A stretch of DNA of 64,000 nt, from the NCBI RefSeq assembly GCF_016862075.1, contig NZ_BOMG01000027.1:124001-188000 (forward strand), read 5' to 3'. The notes under the pieces were generated by a model that had not been told where the DNA came from, did not search any database, and worked only from the letters and a program-made list of their open reading frames with translations. Below are positions 34,486 to 43,065 of the stretch, in pieces. The stretch's first letter is position 1; each line of letters begins with the position of its first letter. Both the position numbers and the translations under genes were made by a program. The DNA comes from Actinoplanes couchii. Its GTDB lineage: Bacteria; Actinomycetota; Actinomycetes; Mycobacteriales; Micromonosporaceae.

Positions 34486-36624
34486 ATGTCGGTCACGCAC
34501 GACAATAAACTCGAAAGTGCCCGCCCGGAGTCGTCTTCCGCAGGGCCACCGCCCGCTCCCGCGCACCTACGATTCCGACCGGACATCGAGGGAATGCGGG
34601 CCATCGCGGTCGTGCTGGTGGTGCTCTCGCACGCCGGCATCACGAGCCTCGAAGGCGGCTATGTAGGCGTCGACGTCTTCTTCGTGATCTCCGGCTTCCT
34701 GATCACCACGCTCCTGTTCAAGGAGCTGGACCGGACCGGCCGGATCTCGCTGGCCACCTTCTACGCGCGCCGGGCCACCCGCCTGCTGCCCGCGTCGACG
34801 GTGGTGCTGCTGGTCACCGTGACCGCCAGCTGGCTGTGGATGCCTGCTACCCGGTTCAAGTCGATCTCGCTGGACGCGATCTACGCCACCTTCTACGGGA
34901 TCAACTGGCGGCTCGCGAACGAGGGCGTGCAGTACCTCAACGCCGACGCCGAGCCCTCCCCGCTGCAGCACTTCTGGTCGCTCGCGGTCGAGGAGCAGTT
35001 CTACCTGGTCTGGCCGCTGCTCCTGCTGATCTTCGCGCTGCTGTTCGGCAAGCGCCGCGCCCCGGTGATCATCTCGCTGTCACTGATCGTGGTGGCGTCG
35101 CTGATCGTCAGCGTGATGCAGACCGCGTCGTCCGCGCCGTGGGCCTACTTCGGCGCGCACACCCGCGCCTGGGAGCTGGCGATCGGCGCGTTCGTCGCGG
35201 TCGGCGCGGCCCGGCTGGCCGGCCTGCCCAAGGCGCTGGGCGCGACGATGACCTGGATCGGCCTGGCCGCCATCGTGGCCACCGCGTTCCTCTACACCGA
35301 GGAGACGCCGTTCCCCGGCTACTTCGCCGCCGTGCCGGTGCTCGGCGCCGCGGCGATCATCGCCGGTGGTTTCGCCGGATCCCCGCACGGTGTGGTCGCG
35401 ATCCTGAAGACCTGGCCGTTCCAGCAGATCGGCAAGTACTCCTACAGCTGGTACCTGTGGCACTGGCCGGTCCTGATGATCGTGCCGCACATGCTGGACG
35501 TCGAGCCGAACATCCCGCTCAACCTCGGGCTCGCGGCCGGTGCGCTGCTGCTGGCGATCGCCTCCTACCACCTGATCGAGAACCCGGCCCGCAACCACAA
35601 GTGGGCCAAGGCGAAGGCCCGCCGGGGCATCGCCGTCGGTCTCGCGCTCTCCTGCCTGGCCGCCTTCGTCGCCCAGGTCGGCGCGATGAAGCCGCCGCAG
35701 CTCGCCAAGGGTGACCCGGCGATCGACACCACCACCGTGGTCGCCGCCGCCACCGACCCGCAGGCCGAGCTCCAGCGGATCATCACCGCCTCGGTCGGCA
35801 CCGGTGAACTGCCCGCCAACACCACGCCGCGGGTGCAGGTCGCGCGGCGGGACAAGCCGACCTACTACGACGCCAAGTGTCACCTCGAATACCTGGACAC
35901 GGTCGCGCCCAGCGAGTGCGCCTTCGGCGACCCCCAGGGCAAGAAGACCGTCTTCCTGTACGGGGACTCGCACGCCGCCCACTGGTTCCCGGCCGTCGAC
36001 GCGATCGCCCGGGAACGTGGCTGGAAGCTGCTGGTGCGCACCAAGAGCGCCTGCCACGCGGCCTCGGTCGACGTCTACAGCACGGCGCTCAAGCGGGCCT
36101 ACACCGAGTGCCCGGCCTGGCGGGACACCGTGCTCGCGGAGATCAAGCAGGTCAAGCCGTACCTGGTGGTGATCTCCTCCAGCGCCAACGACGGCAACCC
36201 GCTGCTGGACCCGTCCGGTGGCCGGCTCAAGGGTTCGGCCGCCGAGATCGACCCGCTGTGGGCGGCCGGCTGGACCGGCACGATCAAGGCGATCAAGGCG
36301 AAGGGCACCCGGATCGCGCTGATCCAGGACACCCCGTGGCCCGGTCACGACGCCCCGGAATGCCTCGCCGAGCACTCCCGCAAGATCTCCCGCTGTGTCG
36401 CCGACGCCGGCGAGTCGGTGGCGCTGCCCGAACGGCAGGCGCTGGTCGCGACGACGGTGAAGGCCGGCGGCGCCACGGTGATCGACCCCACCCCGTGGTT
36501 CTGCGTGAACGGCTCCTGCCCGTCGGTGGTCGGCAACCTGCTGGTCTGGCGGGACGACGACCACATCACCACGAAGTACGCGACGATGCTGGTCCCGTTG
36601 CTCGGGGCGAAGCTGCCGAAGTAA
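34486..36624 (+). CDS. Acyltransferase-3 / SGNH two-domain membrane protein, copy 2
   Basis: A 712-residue paralog of the protein at 28535-30694, collinear over its whole length and very similar in the membrane domain ([39 protein letters not shown]). It has the SGNH nucleophile block YGDSHAAHW (about residue 490) and the terminal block [12 protein letters not shown]. The SGNH halves diverge more than the AT3 halves, which suggests a different acceptor or a relaxed one. It starts at the ATG in TAGGTAGGACATGTC, a leader shared with copy 1. A clear terminator follows. The two copies enclose the P450-TetR pair. Confidence 0.93.
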   Translation: MSVTHDNKLESARPESSSAGPPPAPAHLRFRPDIEGMRAIAVVLVVLSHAGITSLEGGYVGVDVFFVISGFLITTLLFKELDRTGRISLATFYARRATRLLPASTVVLLVTVTASWLWMPATRFKSISLDAIYATFYGINWRLANEGVQYLNADAEPSPLQHFWSLAVEEQFYLVWPLLLLIFALLFGKRRAPVIISLSLIVVASLIVSVMQTASSAPWAYFGAHTRAWELAIGAFVAVGAARLAGLPKALGATMTWIGLAAIVATAFLYTEETPFPGYFAAVPVLGAAAIIAGGFAGSPHGVVAILKTWPFQQIGKYSYSWYLWHWPVLMIVPHMLDVEPNIPLNLGLAAGALLLAIASYHLIENPARNHKWAKAKARRGIAVGLALSCLAAFVAQVGAMKPPQLAKGDPAIDTTTVVAAATDPQAELQRIITASVGTGELPANTTPRVQVARRDKPTYYDAKCHLEYLDTVAPSECAFGDPQGKKTVFLYGDSHAAHWFPAVDAIARERGWKLLVRTKSACHAASVDVYSTALKRAYTECPAWRDTVLAEIKQVKPYLVVISSSANDGNPLLDPSGGRLKGSAAEIDPLWAAGWTGTIKAIKAKGTRIALIQDTPWPGHDAPECLAEHSRKISRCVADAGESVALPERQALVATTVKAGGATVIDPTPWFCVNGSCPSVVGNLLVWRDDDHITTKYATMLVPLLGAKLPK

Positions 36625-36634
36625 ACAGTTCGAA

Positions 36635-36678
36635 AACGGCCCCGCCACGCAGCACTTCCGGACAGTGGCGGGGCCGTT
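36635..36678 (+). terminator. Terminator of acyltransferase copy 2
   Basis: Perfect 14-bp stem AACGGCCCCGCCAC / GTGGCGGGGCCGTT with a 16-base loop, ten bases after the stop, followed by a short T-rich stretch (CCATGTTTTG). Confidence 0.85.
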
Positions 36679-36766
36679 CCATGTTTTGATCGGGTTCTGT
36701 GTCGGGGTTACACGTCCGAAACTTCCACCTGCGAGCATTCCGTGGCGCGTGATCAGGAGGCTCCCT

Positions 36767-37069
36767 TTGTTCCTCAGCCAGCACGAGCAGGAACGCCTGC
36801 TCATCCACGTCGCGGCCGACGTCGCCCGGCGCCGCCGCGAGCGGGGTCTGCGGCTCAACTATCCGGAAGCCACCGCGATCATCACCGCCTTCCTGCTGGA
36901 AGGCGCGCGGGACGGCCGGACCGTCGCCGAGTTGATGGACTCCGGGCGGCGTGTGCTGACCCGCGAGGACGTCCTGGACGGTGTGCCCGAGATGCTCGCC
37001 GAGGTCCAGGTCGAGGCCACCTTCCCGGACGGCACCAAGCTCGTCACCGTGCACGGGCCGATCTCATGA
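36767..37069 (+). CDS. ureA: Urease gamma subunit
   Basis: A 100-residue structural subunit of the nickel urease (urea to ammonia and carbamate). Family marks are [40 protein letters not shown] and the C-terminal [18 protein letters not shown]. It is the normal length for a separate gamma chain. The TTG at 36767 is chosen because AGGAGG ends six bases upstream and the protein then begins as other UreA chains do. It is first in ureABCFGD and overlaps ureB by ATGA. Confidence 0.95.
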   Translation: MFLSQHEQERLLIHVAADVARRRRERGLRLNYPEATAIITAFLLEGARDGRTVAELMDSGRRVLTREDVLDGVPEMLAEVQVEATFPDGTKLVTVHGPIS

Positions 37070-37485
37070 CCGGCGGCGTCATTCCCGGCGAGATCCTCTT
37101 CGGCGACGGCGACATCGAGATCAACGCCGGGCGCCCGGTCGTGGACCTGACCGTCCGCAACACCGGTGACCGGCCCGTCCAGGTCGGCTCGCACTTCCAC
37201 TTCGCCGAGTCCAACGCGGCCCTGGAGTTCGACCGCGACCTCGCCTGGGGGCACCGGCTGGCGATTCCGGCCGGCACCTCGGTCCGCTTCGAACCGGGCA
37301 TCCCGCGCGACGTCACCCTGGTGGCGTTCGCCGGGCGGCGGATCGTGCCGGGCCTGCGCGGGCTGGCCGGCGGGCCGCTCGACACCACACCGGCGGCCGC
37401 TGAACCCGACCCCGCCGACATCGAGCCGGCCGGTTCCCTCGACGAGGACACCGGCGAAGGCGAGCACAACGGGAGCCCGCGTTGA
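37066..37485 (+). CDS. ureB: Urease beta subunit
   Basis: A 139-residue structural subunit. It opens [18 protein letters not shown] and contains the conserved [17 protein letters not shown] and [20 protein letters not shown]. The last 30 residues or so are an acidic Pro/Ala/Asp/Glu tail beyond the usual 100-110-residue family end. The ATG overlaps the ureA stop, and the TGA is part of the ureC TTGA overlap. Confidence 0.95.
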   Translation: MTGGVIPGEILFGDGDIEINAGRPVVDLTVRNTGDRPVQVGSHFHFAESNAALEFDRDLAWGHRLAIPAGTSVRFEPGIPRDVTLVAFAGRRIVPGLRGLAGGPLDTTPAAAEPDPADIEPAGSLDEDTGEGEHNGSPR

Positions 37486-39200
37486 CCTCACTGGACCGTG
37501 CCCGTTACGCCGCACTTCTCGGGCCCACCAAGGGTGACCGGATCCGGCTCGCCGACACCAACCTGCTGATCGAGATCGAAGAGGACCGCAGCGCCGGCCC
37601 CGTCCCGGGCGACGAGGTGGTCTTCGGCGGCGGCAAGGTGATCCGCGAGTCCATGGGCCAGGCGGCCGCCACCCGCGCCGAAGGCACCCCGGACACCGTC
37701 ATCACCGGCGTCGTCGTGCTCGACCACTGGGGCATCGTCAAAGCCGACGTCGGCATCCGCGACGGGCGGATCGTCGCCATCGGCAAGGCCGGCAACCCGG
37801 ACACCATGGACGGGATCCACCCCGATCTGGTCATCGGCGCGGGCACCCAGATCATCGCCGGGAACGGGAAGATCCTGACCGCGGGCGCCATCGACAGCCA
37901 CGTGCACCTGATCAGCCCGACCATCCTGAACACCGCGCTCGCGGCCGGGATCACCACGATCATCGGCGGCGGCACCGGGCCGGACGAGGGCACCAAAGCC
38001 ACCACCGTCACCCCGAACGCCTGGCACCTGGCCCGGATGCTGGAGGCCCTGGACACCTGGCCGATCAACGTGCTGCTGCTGGGCAAGGGCAACACGATGT
38101 CCGCCGAGTCGATGTGGGAGCAACTGCGCGGCGGGGCCGGCGGCTTCAAACTCCACGAGGACTGGGGCACCACCCCGGCGGCCATCGACGCCTGCCTCAA
38201 GGTGGCCGACGCCTCCGGTGTCCAGGTGGCGATCCACACCGACACGCTGAACGAGGCCGGGTTCGTCGAGGAGACGCTGCGGGCCATCGCCGGACGGTCC
38301 ATCCACGCCTATCACACCGAGGGGGCGGGTGGCGGGCACGCGCCGGACATCATCACCGTCGCGTCGCACCCGAACATCCTGCCGTCGTCGACCAACCCGA
38401 CCCGGCCGTACACCCGGAACACCCTCAGCGAGCACCTCGACATGCTGATGGTCTGCCACCACCTGAACTCGGCGGTGCCGGAGGACCTGGCGTTCGCCGA
38501 GAGCCGGATCCGGCCGTCCACCATGGCCGCCGAGGACTACCTGCACGACCTCGGCGCGATCTCGATGATCGGCTCCGACTCGCAGGCGATGGGCCGGATC
38601 GGCGAGGTCGTCACCCGGACCTGGCAGACCGCCCACGTCATGAAAGCGCGGGTCGGCTCGCTGCCCGGCGATTCCACCGCCGACAACAACCGGGCCAAGC
38701 GGTACGTCGCGAAGTACACGATCTGCCCGGCCCTCGCCCACGGGATGGCCGAGCAGGTCGGTTCGGTCGAAGCCGGGAAGCTCGCCGACCTGGTGCTCTG
38801 GGATCCGGCGTTCTTCGGGGTCCGGCCGGCCCTGGTGCTCAAGGGCGGGATGATCGCGTACGCCCAGATGGGCGACGCCAACGCCTCGATCCCCACCCCG
38901 CAGCCGATGCTGCCCCGGCCGATGTTCGGCGCCTACGGCGTCGTGCCCGCGCAGACGTCCGTCGCGTTCGTCGCCCCGGCGGCCATCGACGCCCTGCTCA
39001 ACGACCGGATCGGCGTCAAACGGGCGCTGGTCCCGGTGGCCGACACCCGCTCGGTGGGCAAGGCCGACATGATCCGCAACGACGCGATGCCCCGGATCGA
39101 GGTCAAGGCCGACACCTTCGAAGTACGCATCGACGGCCAGGTTGTCGAACCCGACCCGGTTGACGTGTTGCCGATGGCTCAGCGGTATTTCCTCTTCTGA
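37482..39200 (+). CDS. ureC: Urease alpha (catalytic) subunit
   Basis: The 572-residue catalytic subunit with the two-nickel centre. The first metal motif is [10 protein letters not shown]. The carbamylated Lys is in [10 protein letters not shown] (about residue 221). The flap region is MVCHHLN, with the catalytic His preceding, and the C-terminus is PMAQRYFLF. All expected metal ligands (HxH, Lys, two later His, Asp in [11 protein letters not shown]) are visible, so the enzyme should be active once matured. The TTG at 37482 shares TG with the ureB stop. A large hairpin begins 11 bases after its stop, before ureF. Confidence 0.97.
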   Translation: MTSLDRARYAALLGPTKGDRIRLADTNLLIEIEEDRSAGPVPGDEVVFGGGKVIRESMGQAAATRAEGTPDTVITGVVVLDHWGIVKADVGIRDGRIVAIGKAGNPDTMDGIHPDLVIGAGTQIIAGNGKILTAGAIDSHVHLISPTILNTALAAGITTIIGGGTGPDEGTKATTVTPNAWHLARMLEALDTWPINVLLLGKGNTMSAESMWEQLRGGAGGFKLHEDWGTTPAAIDACLKVADASGVQVAIHTDTLNEAGFVEETLRAIAGRSIHAYHTEGAGGGHAPDIITVASHPNILPSSTNPTRPYTRNTLSEHLDMLMVCHHLNSAVPEDLAFAESRIRPSTMAAEDYLHDLGAISMIGSDSQAMGRIGEVVTRTWQTAHVMKARVGSLPGDSTADNNRAKRYVAKYTICPALAHGMAEQVGSVEAGKLADLVLWDPAFFGVRPALVLKGGMIAYAQMGDANASIPTPQPMLPRPMFGAYGVVPAQTSVAFVAPAAIDALLNDRIGVKRALVPVADTRSVGKADMIRNDAMPRIEVKADTFEVRIDGQVVEPDPVDVLPMAQRYFLF

Positions 39201-39211
39201 TGCGGGTGGTC

Positions 39212-39285
39212 GGTTTTGGCCCGGCGGTGGCCCACTCCGGGCGGTCAGGCTTGATCCCTCCGTGGGCCACCGCCGGGCCAAAACC
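39212..39285. terminator. 24-bp perfect hairpin between ureC and ureF
   Basis: GGTTTTGGCCCGGCGGTGGC plus CCAC pairs exactly with its reverse complement at 39262-39285, leaving a 26-base loop. It could terminate or attenuate the structural transcript (ureABC) ahead of the accessory genes, stabilise the ureABC 3' end, or be an inserted palindromic element. Function is not decided by sequence. Confidence 0.7.
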
Positions 39286-39309
39286 TTCGGTCGCCGGGAG
39301 GGGGACGGT

Positions 39310-39954
39310 TTGAGTTTGGCTACGTTGCTGCTGGTTGCGGATGGGCGGTTGCCTTCCGGGGGGCATGCGCATTCGGGCGGTTTGGAAGCTCAGATCGTGG
39401 CTGGGCGGGTTCGGGACATTGCTGGTCTCGACGGGTTTCTTCGGGGCAAGTTGGCTACCAGCGGGCTTGTCGGCGCCTCCTTTGCGGCTGCCTCCTGTCG
39501 GCGTACCGGAGAGTGGTTTGATCTTGATGGTGGGGTTGATGCCCGGACGCCCTCGCCTGCCTTGCGGAAGGCGTCGCGGGCTCAAGGGCGGGCTCTGCTG
39601 AGGGCGGGACGGGCCATGTGGGTTCTGCCCGATGTGGGGCGGGAGCCGCATCAACCCGTTGCTCTCGGAGTTCTGGCGGCGGCGGCTGGGCTTGGGCCTG
39701 TTGAGGCTGCTGTCGCTGCTGCTCATGGGACTGTTACCGGTGGGGCCAGTGCTGCCGTCCGGTTGTTGGGGCTCGATCCCTATGCGGTGCACGCGCTTCT
39801 GGCGCGGCTCGCTCCTGAATGTGACCGGGTGGCGGCCGAGGCCGCTGACCGGTCCGGCGACCCGGTCGATGAACTGCCGGCCGCGGGCGCTCCCCTGCTC
39901 GACATCGGTGCCGAGCACCACGCTTCCTGGGAGGTGCGTCTCTTTGCATCCTGA
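39310..39954 (+). CDS. ureF: Urease accessory protein UreF
   Basis: A 214-residue component of the UreD-UreF-UreG complex that gates nickel insertion. UreF marks are [20 protein letters not shown] near the start and the helical [21 protein letters not shown] with [20 protein letters not shown]. Codon use in the first two thirds is unlike the neighbours, with many T-ending or TTG Leu codons and GTT or GCT. A TTG start at 39310 is chosen because GGGAGGGGG precedes it; TTG at 39316 is an alternative. It overlaps ureG. Confidence 0.88.
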   Translation: MSLATLLLVADGRLPSGGHAHSGGLEAQIVAGRVRDIAGLDGFLRGKLATSGLVGASFAAASCRRTGEWFDLDGGVDARTPSPALRKASRAQGRALLRAGRAMWVLPDVGREPHQPVALGVLAAAAGLGPVEAAVAAAHGTVTGGASAAVRLLGLDPYAVHALLARLAPECDRVAAEAADRSGDPVDELPAAGAPLLDIGAEHHASWEVRLFAS

Positions 39955-40642
39955 ACTGCACGAACACGGTCCTGACGAGGTTCCGCACACGCACCCCGAA
40001 CCCGGTGTCGACCCGCACACCCCGCTCGGATCGGGGCCCCGTGCCCTGCGCATCGGTATCGGCGGTCCGGTCGGGTCCGGTAAGACGGCGCTGGTCGCCG
40101 CGCTGTGCCGGGCGCTCGGCGACGAGATGCGGCTGGCCGTCGTCACCAACGACATCTACACCACCGAGGACGCAGACTTCCTGCTGCGCAACGGGGTGCT
40201 GCCGGAGGAGCGGGTACGGGCCGTGGAGACCGGGTGCTGCCCGCACACCGCCATCCGGGACGACATCTCCGCCAACCTGGACGCCGTCGAGGATCTGGAG
40301 GAGAAGCTCGGTCCGCTCGACCTGGTGCTCGTGGAGAGCGGCGGGGACAACCTGACCGCCACGTTCAGCAAGGGGCTCATCGACCAGCAGATCTTCGTGG
40401 TGGACGTGGCCGGCGGGGACAAGGTGCCACGCAAGGGCGGGCCCGGCGTCACCACCGCCGACCTGCTCGTCATCAACAAGACCGACCTGGCGCCGCTGGT
40501 CGGTGCGGACCTGTCGGTGATGGACCGGGACGCCCGGGCGCGACGGCACGAACTGCCCACCGTCTTCCTGTCGCTGGCCGAGGACAAGCAGGCCACGCCG
40601 GTCGCGGACTGGATCCGCGGGCTGGTCGCGGCCCGGGTCTGA
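39944..40642 (+). CDS. ureG: Urease accessory GTPase UreG
   Basis: A 232-residue SIMIBI GTPase that supplies energy and nickel for urease maturation. The P-loop is [13 protein letters not shown] (about residues 39-51). Metal-binding Cys-Pro-His lies in [13 protein letters not shown], with [13 protein letters not shown] and the G4 motif NKTDLAPL. The N-terminal 30 residues are His/Asp/Glu/Pro-rich ([16 protein letters not shown]), plausible nickel handling in the absence of ureE. TTG at 39944 with GGGAGG upstream; it overlaps ureF by 11 bases and ureD by one. Confidence 0.95.
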   Translation: MHPELHEHGPDEVPHTHPEPGVDPHTPLGSGPRALRIGIGGPVGSGKTALVAALCRALGDEMRLAVVTNDIYTTEDADFLLRNGVLPEERVRAVETGCCPHTAIRDDISANLDAVEDLEEKLGPLDLVLVESGGDNLTATFSKGLIDQQIFVVDVAGGDKVPRKGGPGVTTADLLVINKTDLAPLVGADLSVMDRDARARRHELPTVFLSLAEDKQATPVADWIRGLVAARV

Positions 40643-41403
40643 TGCGGGCCGAGGCTTGCGTCGTCGCTGAGGCCGACGGTCGCGGCGGGACTCGGCTGGC
40701 CGTCCTGCGCGGGGAGTCGCCGTTGCTTCTGCGGCGGACCGGGCCTCGCGGCGGTTCGGGGGTGACCGTTCACCTGGTCGGCGGGGCGGCCGGGCCGTTG
40801 CGCGGCGACGAGCTACGGCTGGACATCACGGTGGGGCCCGGTGCCCGGCTGGAGATGCTCAGTGTGGCGGCGTCGCTGGCCCTGCCGGGGCGGGTCGCCG
40901 CCGCGTCGCGGATGACCGTCACCGCCTTGGTGGCCGAGGGCGGGGTGCTGCGGTGGCTTCCCGAGCCGCTGATCGCCGCGGCCGGGTGTGACCACGTCGT
41001 GGTCAGCCGGGTCGACGTGGCCGAGGGCGGGACGCTGCTGTGGCGCGACGACCTGGTCTGCGGGCGACATGCGGAGGCTTCGGGTGCGGTTCGGGCCGAC
41101 ACCCTCGTCCGGTACGGCGGGGTCACCCTGTACCGGCACGAGTTCACCGTCGGGCCGTCGGCTCCGGGGTGGGACGGGGCGGCCGTGCTCGGTGGCGGGC
41201 GGGCCCTCGGGACGGTGATCCTGGCGGGTGACGAACTGCCGTCTCCGGACGTGCCGGCAGCCGACGCCGCAGTGATGCGCCTGGCCGGGCCGGGAGTGCT
41301 CGCCACCGCTGTGGGCGCCGACATCCGGCAGGTGAAGGCGGTGCTGGATCCGTTGTGTGCCGGGACTCGCGTGCTGACGGGCGTACCCGCAAACCGGTCT
41401 TGA
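40642..41403 (+). CDS. ureD: Urease accessory protein UreD (UreH)
   Basis: A 253-residue scaffold that binds apo-urease and recruits UreF-UreG. Recognisable features are LRGDELRLDITVGPGARLEM, EGGVLRWLPEPLIAAAGCDH and the C-terminal GADIRQVKAVLDPL. Sequence conservation in this family is low, but position and these marks agree. The ATG at 40642 shares a base with the ureG stop. It closes the operon; no ureE and no urea transporter or permease gene follow. Confidence 0.88.
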   Translation: MRAEACVVAEADGRGGTRLAVLRGESPLLLRRTGPRGGSGVTVHLVGGAAGPLRGDELRLDITVGPGARLEMLSVAASLALPGRVAAASRMTVTALVAEGGVLRWLPEPLIAAAGCDHVVVSRVDVAEGGTLLWRDDLVCGRHAEASGAVRADTLVRYGGVTLYRHEFTVGPSAPGWDGAAVLGGGRALGTVILAGDELPSPDVPAADAAVMRLAGPGVLATAVGADIRQVKAVLDPLCAGTRVLTGVPANRS

Positions 41404-41411
41404 TCTTGTGG

Positions 41412-41446
41412 GACGGGGAGGGCGGAACAGGGCCACCCTCCCCGTC
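41412..41446. terminator. Bidirectional terminator between ureD and the sigma factor gene
   Basis: Perfect 11-bp stem GACGGGGAGGG / CCCTCCCCGTC, 13-base loop, lying 8 bases after the ureD stop and 6 bases after the stop of the convergent sigma gene. Confidence 0.8.
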
Positions 41447-41452
41447 ACCGGG

Positions 41453-42367
41453 TCAGGCCGCTACCGCGATCGGGACGCCGTGGGCATCGGTCAGGGCCAG
41501 GCGGGTGTGCAGGCTGCCCTGCTGCGCCACCTTCGCGAAGTACTCGGTGCGGCGTCTCTGCAGACACCCCTTCCGGGTCCGTGGGCCGCCGGCCGCCACC
41601 GTCAGCAACTCCGGGGCGAGAGAGCTGTTCAGGCCCTCGCGCAGCAGGCGCAGCGCCTCGGTCCGCAACTGGGAGATGCGGGACTCGGTGACGCCCAGCC
41701 TCGACGCCACCTCGCTGAGCGGCTGTTCCTGCAGGAACGACTCCTCCACCACTTGGCGCAACCGCTCCGGCAGGGCCTGGATCGCCTGATGCAGGTATCC
41801 GAGGCGTTCCCGCTTGAGCAGCAGATCCTCCGGGCCCTCCGAGGTCTCCGGCACCATCTCCTCGGCCGCCCCGGTGGGGAAGCCCTGGAGGCTGAGCAGG
41901 GAGGCCTTCTGCACGTCGTCCTCGACACTGGCGAGCTCGTTGACCCCGATCCCCAGCACCTCGGCCACCTCGGCGTCGCTGGGTGTGCGGCCGAGCGCGG
42001 CGGTCAGTTCCTGGCGTGCGGTCGTCGCGCGCCGGGCCCTCGCCCGCACCGAACGGCTGGCCCAGTCCTGACCGCGGAGCTCGTCCAGCAGGGCGCCCCG
42101 GATCCGGACCGCGGCGAACCGGTGGAACGGGATGCCCCGGGTCACGTCGAAGGAACGGGCGGCGCCGAGCAGGGCCGCGAAGCCCGCGGACGAGAGGTCG
42201 TCGGCATGGACGTGGCCGGGTACGCGGTTGAGCAGTTCCCGGACCAGATGGCCAACCATCGGCATGTTCTCGCGGATCAGGTCCTCGATGTCGCGCGCGG
42301 AGGGCGCGTCATGGGCGATGCCGATGGTGGCGGGGAGTTCGGTCGTGGTGATCGTCGTAGTGATCAC
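41453..42367 (-). CDS. Sigma-70 family factor of FliA/WhiG type
   Basis: A 304-residue alternative sigma factor. Region 2 (about 35-110) has ELLNRVPGHVHADDLSSAGF and DVTRGIPFHRFAAVRIRGAL. Region 3 has TAALGRTPSDAEVAEVLGIG. The region 4 helix-turn-helix (about 215-265) is LPERLRQVVEESFLQEQPLS with VTESRISQLRTEAL. FliA/WhiG factors control flagellar genes or sporulation; Actinoplanes uses FliA-type factors for zoospore motility, so a motility or development role is plausible. About 45 C-terminal residues after region 4 are extra. The GTG at 42367 follows GAGGAGGAC; the longer frame has no such site. No anti-sigma gene adjoins it. Confidence 0.88.
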   Translation of the reverse strand: MITTTITTTELPATIGIAHDAPSARDIEDLIRENMPMVGHLVRELLNRVPGHVHADDLSSAGFAALLGAARSFDVTRGIPFHRFAAVRIRGALLDELRGQDWASRSVRARARRATTARQELTAALGRTPSDAEVAEVLGIGVNELASVEDDVQKASLLSLQGFPTGAAEEMVPETSEGPEDLLLKRERLGYLHQAIQALPERLRQVVEESFLQEQPLSEVASRLGVTESRISQLRTEALRLLREGLNSSLAPELLTVAAGGPRTRKGCLQRRRTEYFAKVAQQGSLHTRLALTDAHGVPIAVAA

Positions 42368-42539
42368 GTAGTCCTCCTCGCTGGTACTAAACCGGCCGGT
42401 GGAAAACCGGCTGACGAGAAGAACAGTGACCTTCGCAAGGTGCAGCGGCGGCCGAACTCGGTTGTATTTGTGGAGTTTTTTCATGAAAAACCTCAGCCCA
42501 GAGGGGACCAGTCCGGACCGAGGAGGTTTGAACGCCGAA

Positions 42540-42567
42540 GAACCCGGCCGCGATCACGGCCGGGTTC
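42540..42567 (-). terminator. Terminator of the 83-residue protein
   Basis: Perfect 11-bp stem GAACCCGGCCG / CGGCCGGGTTC with a six-base loop, 12 bases after the stop at 42580. Confidence 0.8.
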
Positions 42568-42579
42568 GGGAGAGGGATG

Positions 42580-42831
42580 TCAGTACAACACCGGTGTGCG
42601 CGGCGCCAGCACGTCGGCCAGCTCCCCGTGCACCCAGGTCATGCGTTGCACCGCCGCGTCCGGGTGGTCACCGAACTCGACGGCGACTCCGGCGGCACAG
42701 CCATCGCTGCCGTACCGCAGGATCGTCACCGTGATCGCCTCCTCCACCGCGGCCAGAGTCGGGCACTCGGACGGCTGGAGGTACGAGACGAACAGCGCCT
42801 CGGCGGCCAGATCCTTCACTGTGCTGATCAT
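42580..42831 (-). CDS. Small conserved actinobacterial protein, 83 residues
   Basis: A soluble protein, MISTVKDLAAEALFVSYLQP onward, with GCAAGVAVEFGDHPDAAVQR near the C-terminus. The pattern of a helical start followed by an EFGDHP block looks like a conserved actinobacterial family of unknown function. The ATG at 42831 (GGGGAG ten bases upstream) is preferred over a frame with 44 extra Arg/Ser/Pro-rich residues. It lies upstream of the sigma gene on the same strand but is separated from it by a terminator, so it is probably independent. Confidence 0.65.
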   Translation of the reverse strand: MISTVKDLAAEALFVSYLQPSECPTLAAVEEAITVTILRYGSDGCAAGVAVEFGDHPDAAVQRMTWVHGELADVLAPRTPVLY

Positions 42832-43065
42832 TTTTGTCGAACTCCCCGATGTCGACGACCTGCTGGAACTCGGCTGGCGCCCGGTGGGATGCCCGGGCTC
42901 TCTCGGCCCATCATCCACTCGGGTGTCGCGCAGGCCGGCAGCCACGCCGTGCCGAAGTGCCACGAATCGGGCACCCGAAATCAGTGCGGAAGCGCCTGTC
43001 GGTCTGCGTTCACCGTAACTCCGGAACGGGGCGTTCGACCCGTCATTTTCCGGCCTGCCGCCTAT

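Noticed and set aside
39212..39285. Insertion-sequence end or miniature transposon
   Set aside because: The inverted arms are separated by only 26 bases, and I see no target-site duplication or transposase; kept only as a hairpin of open function.
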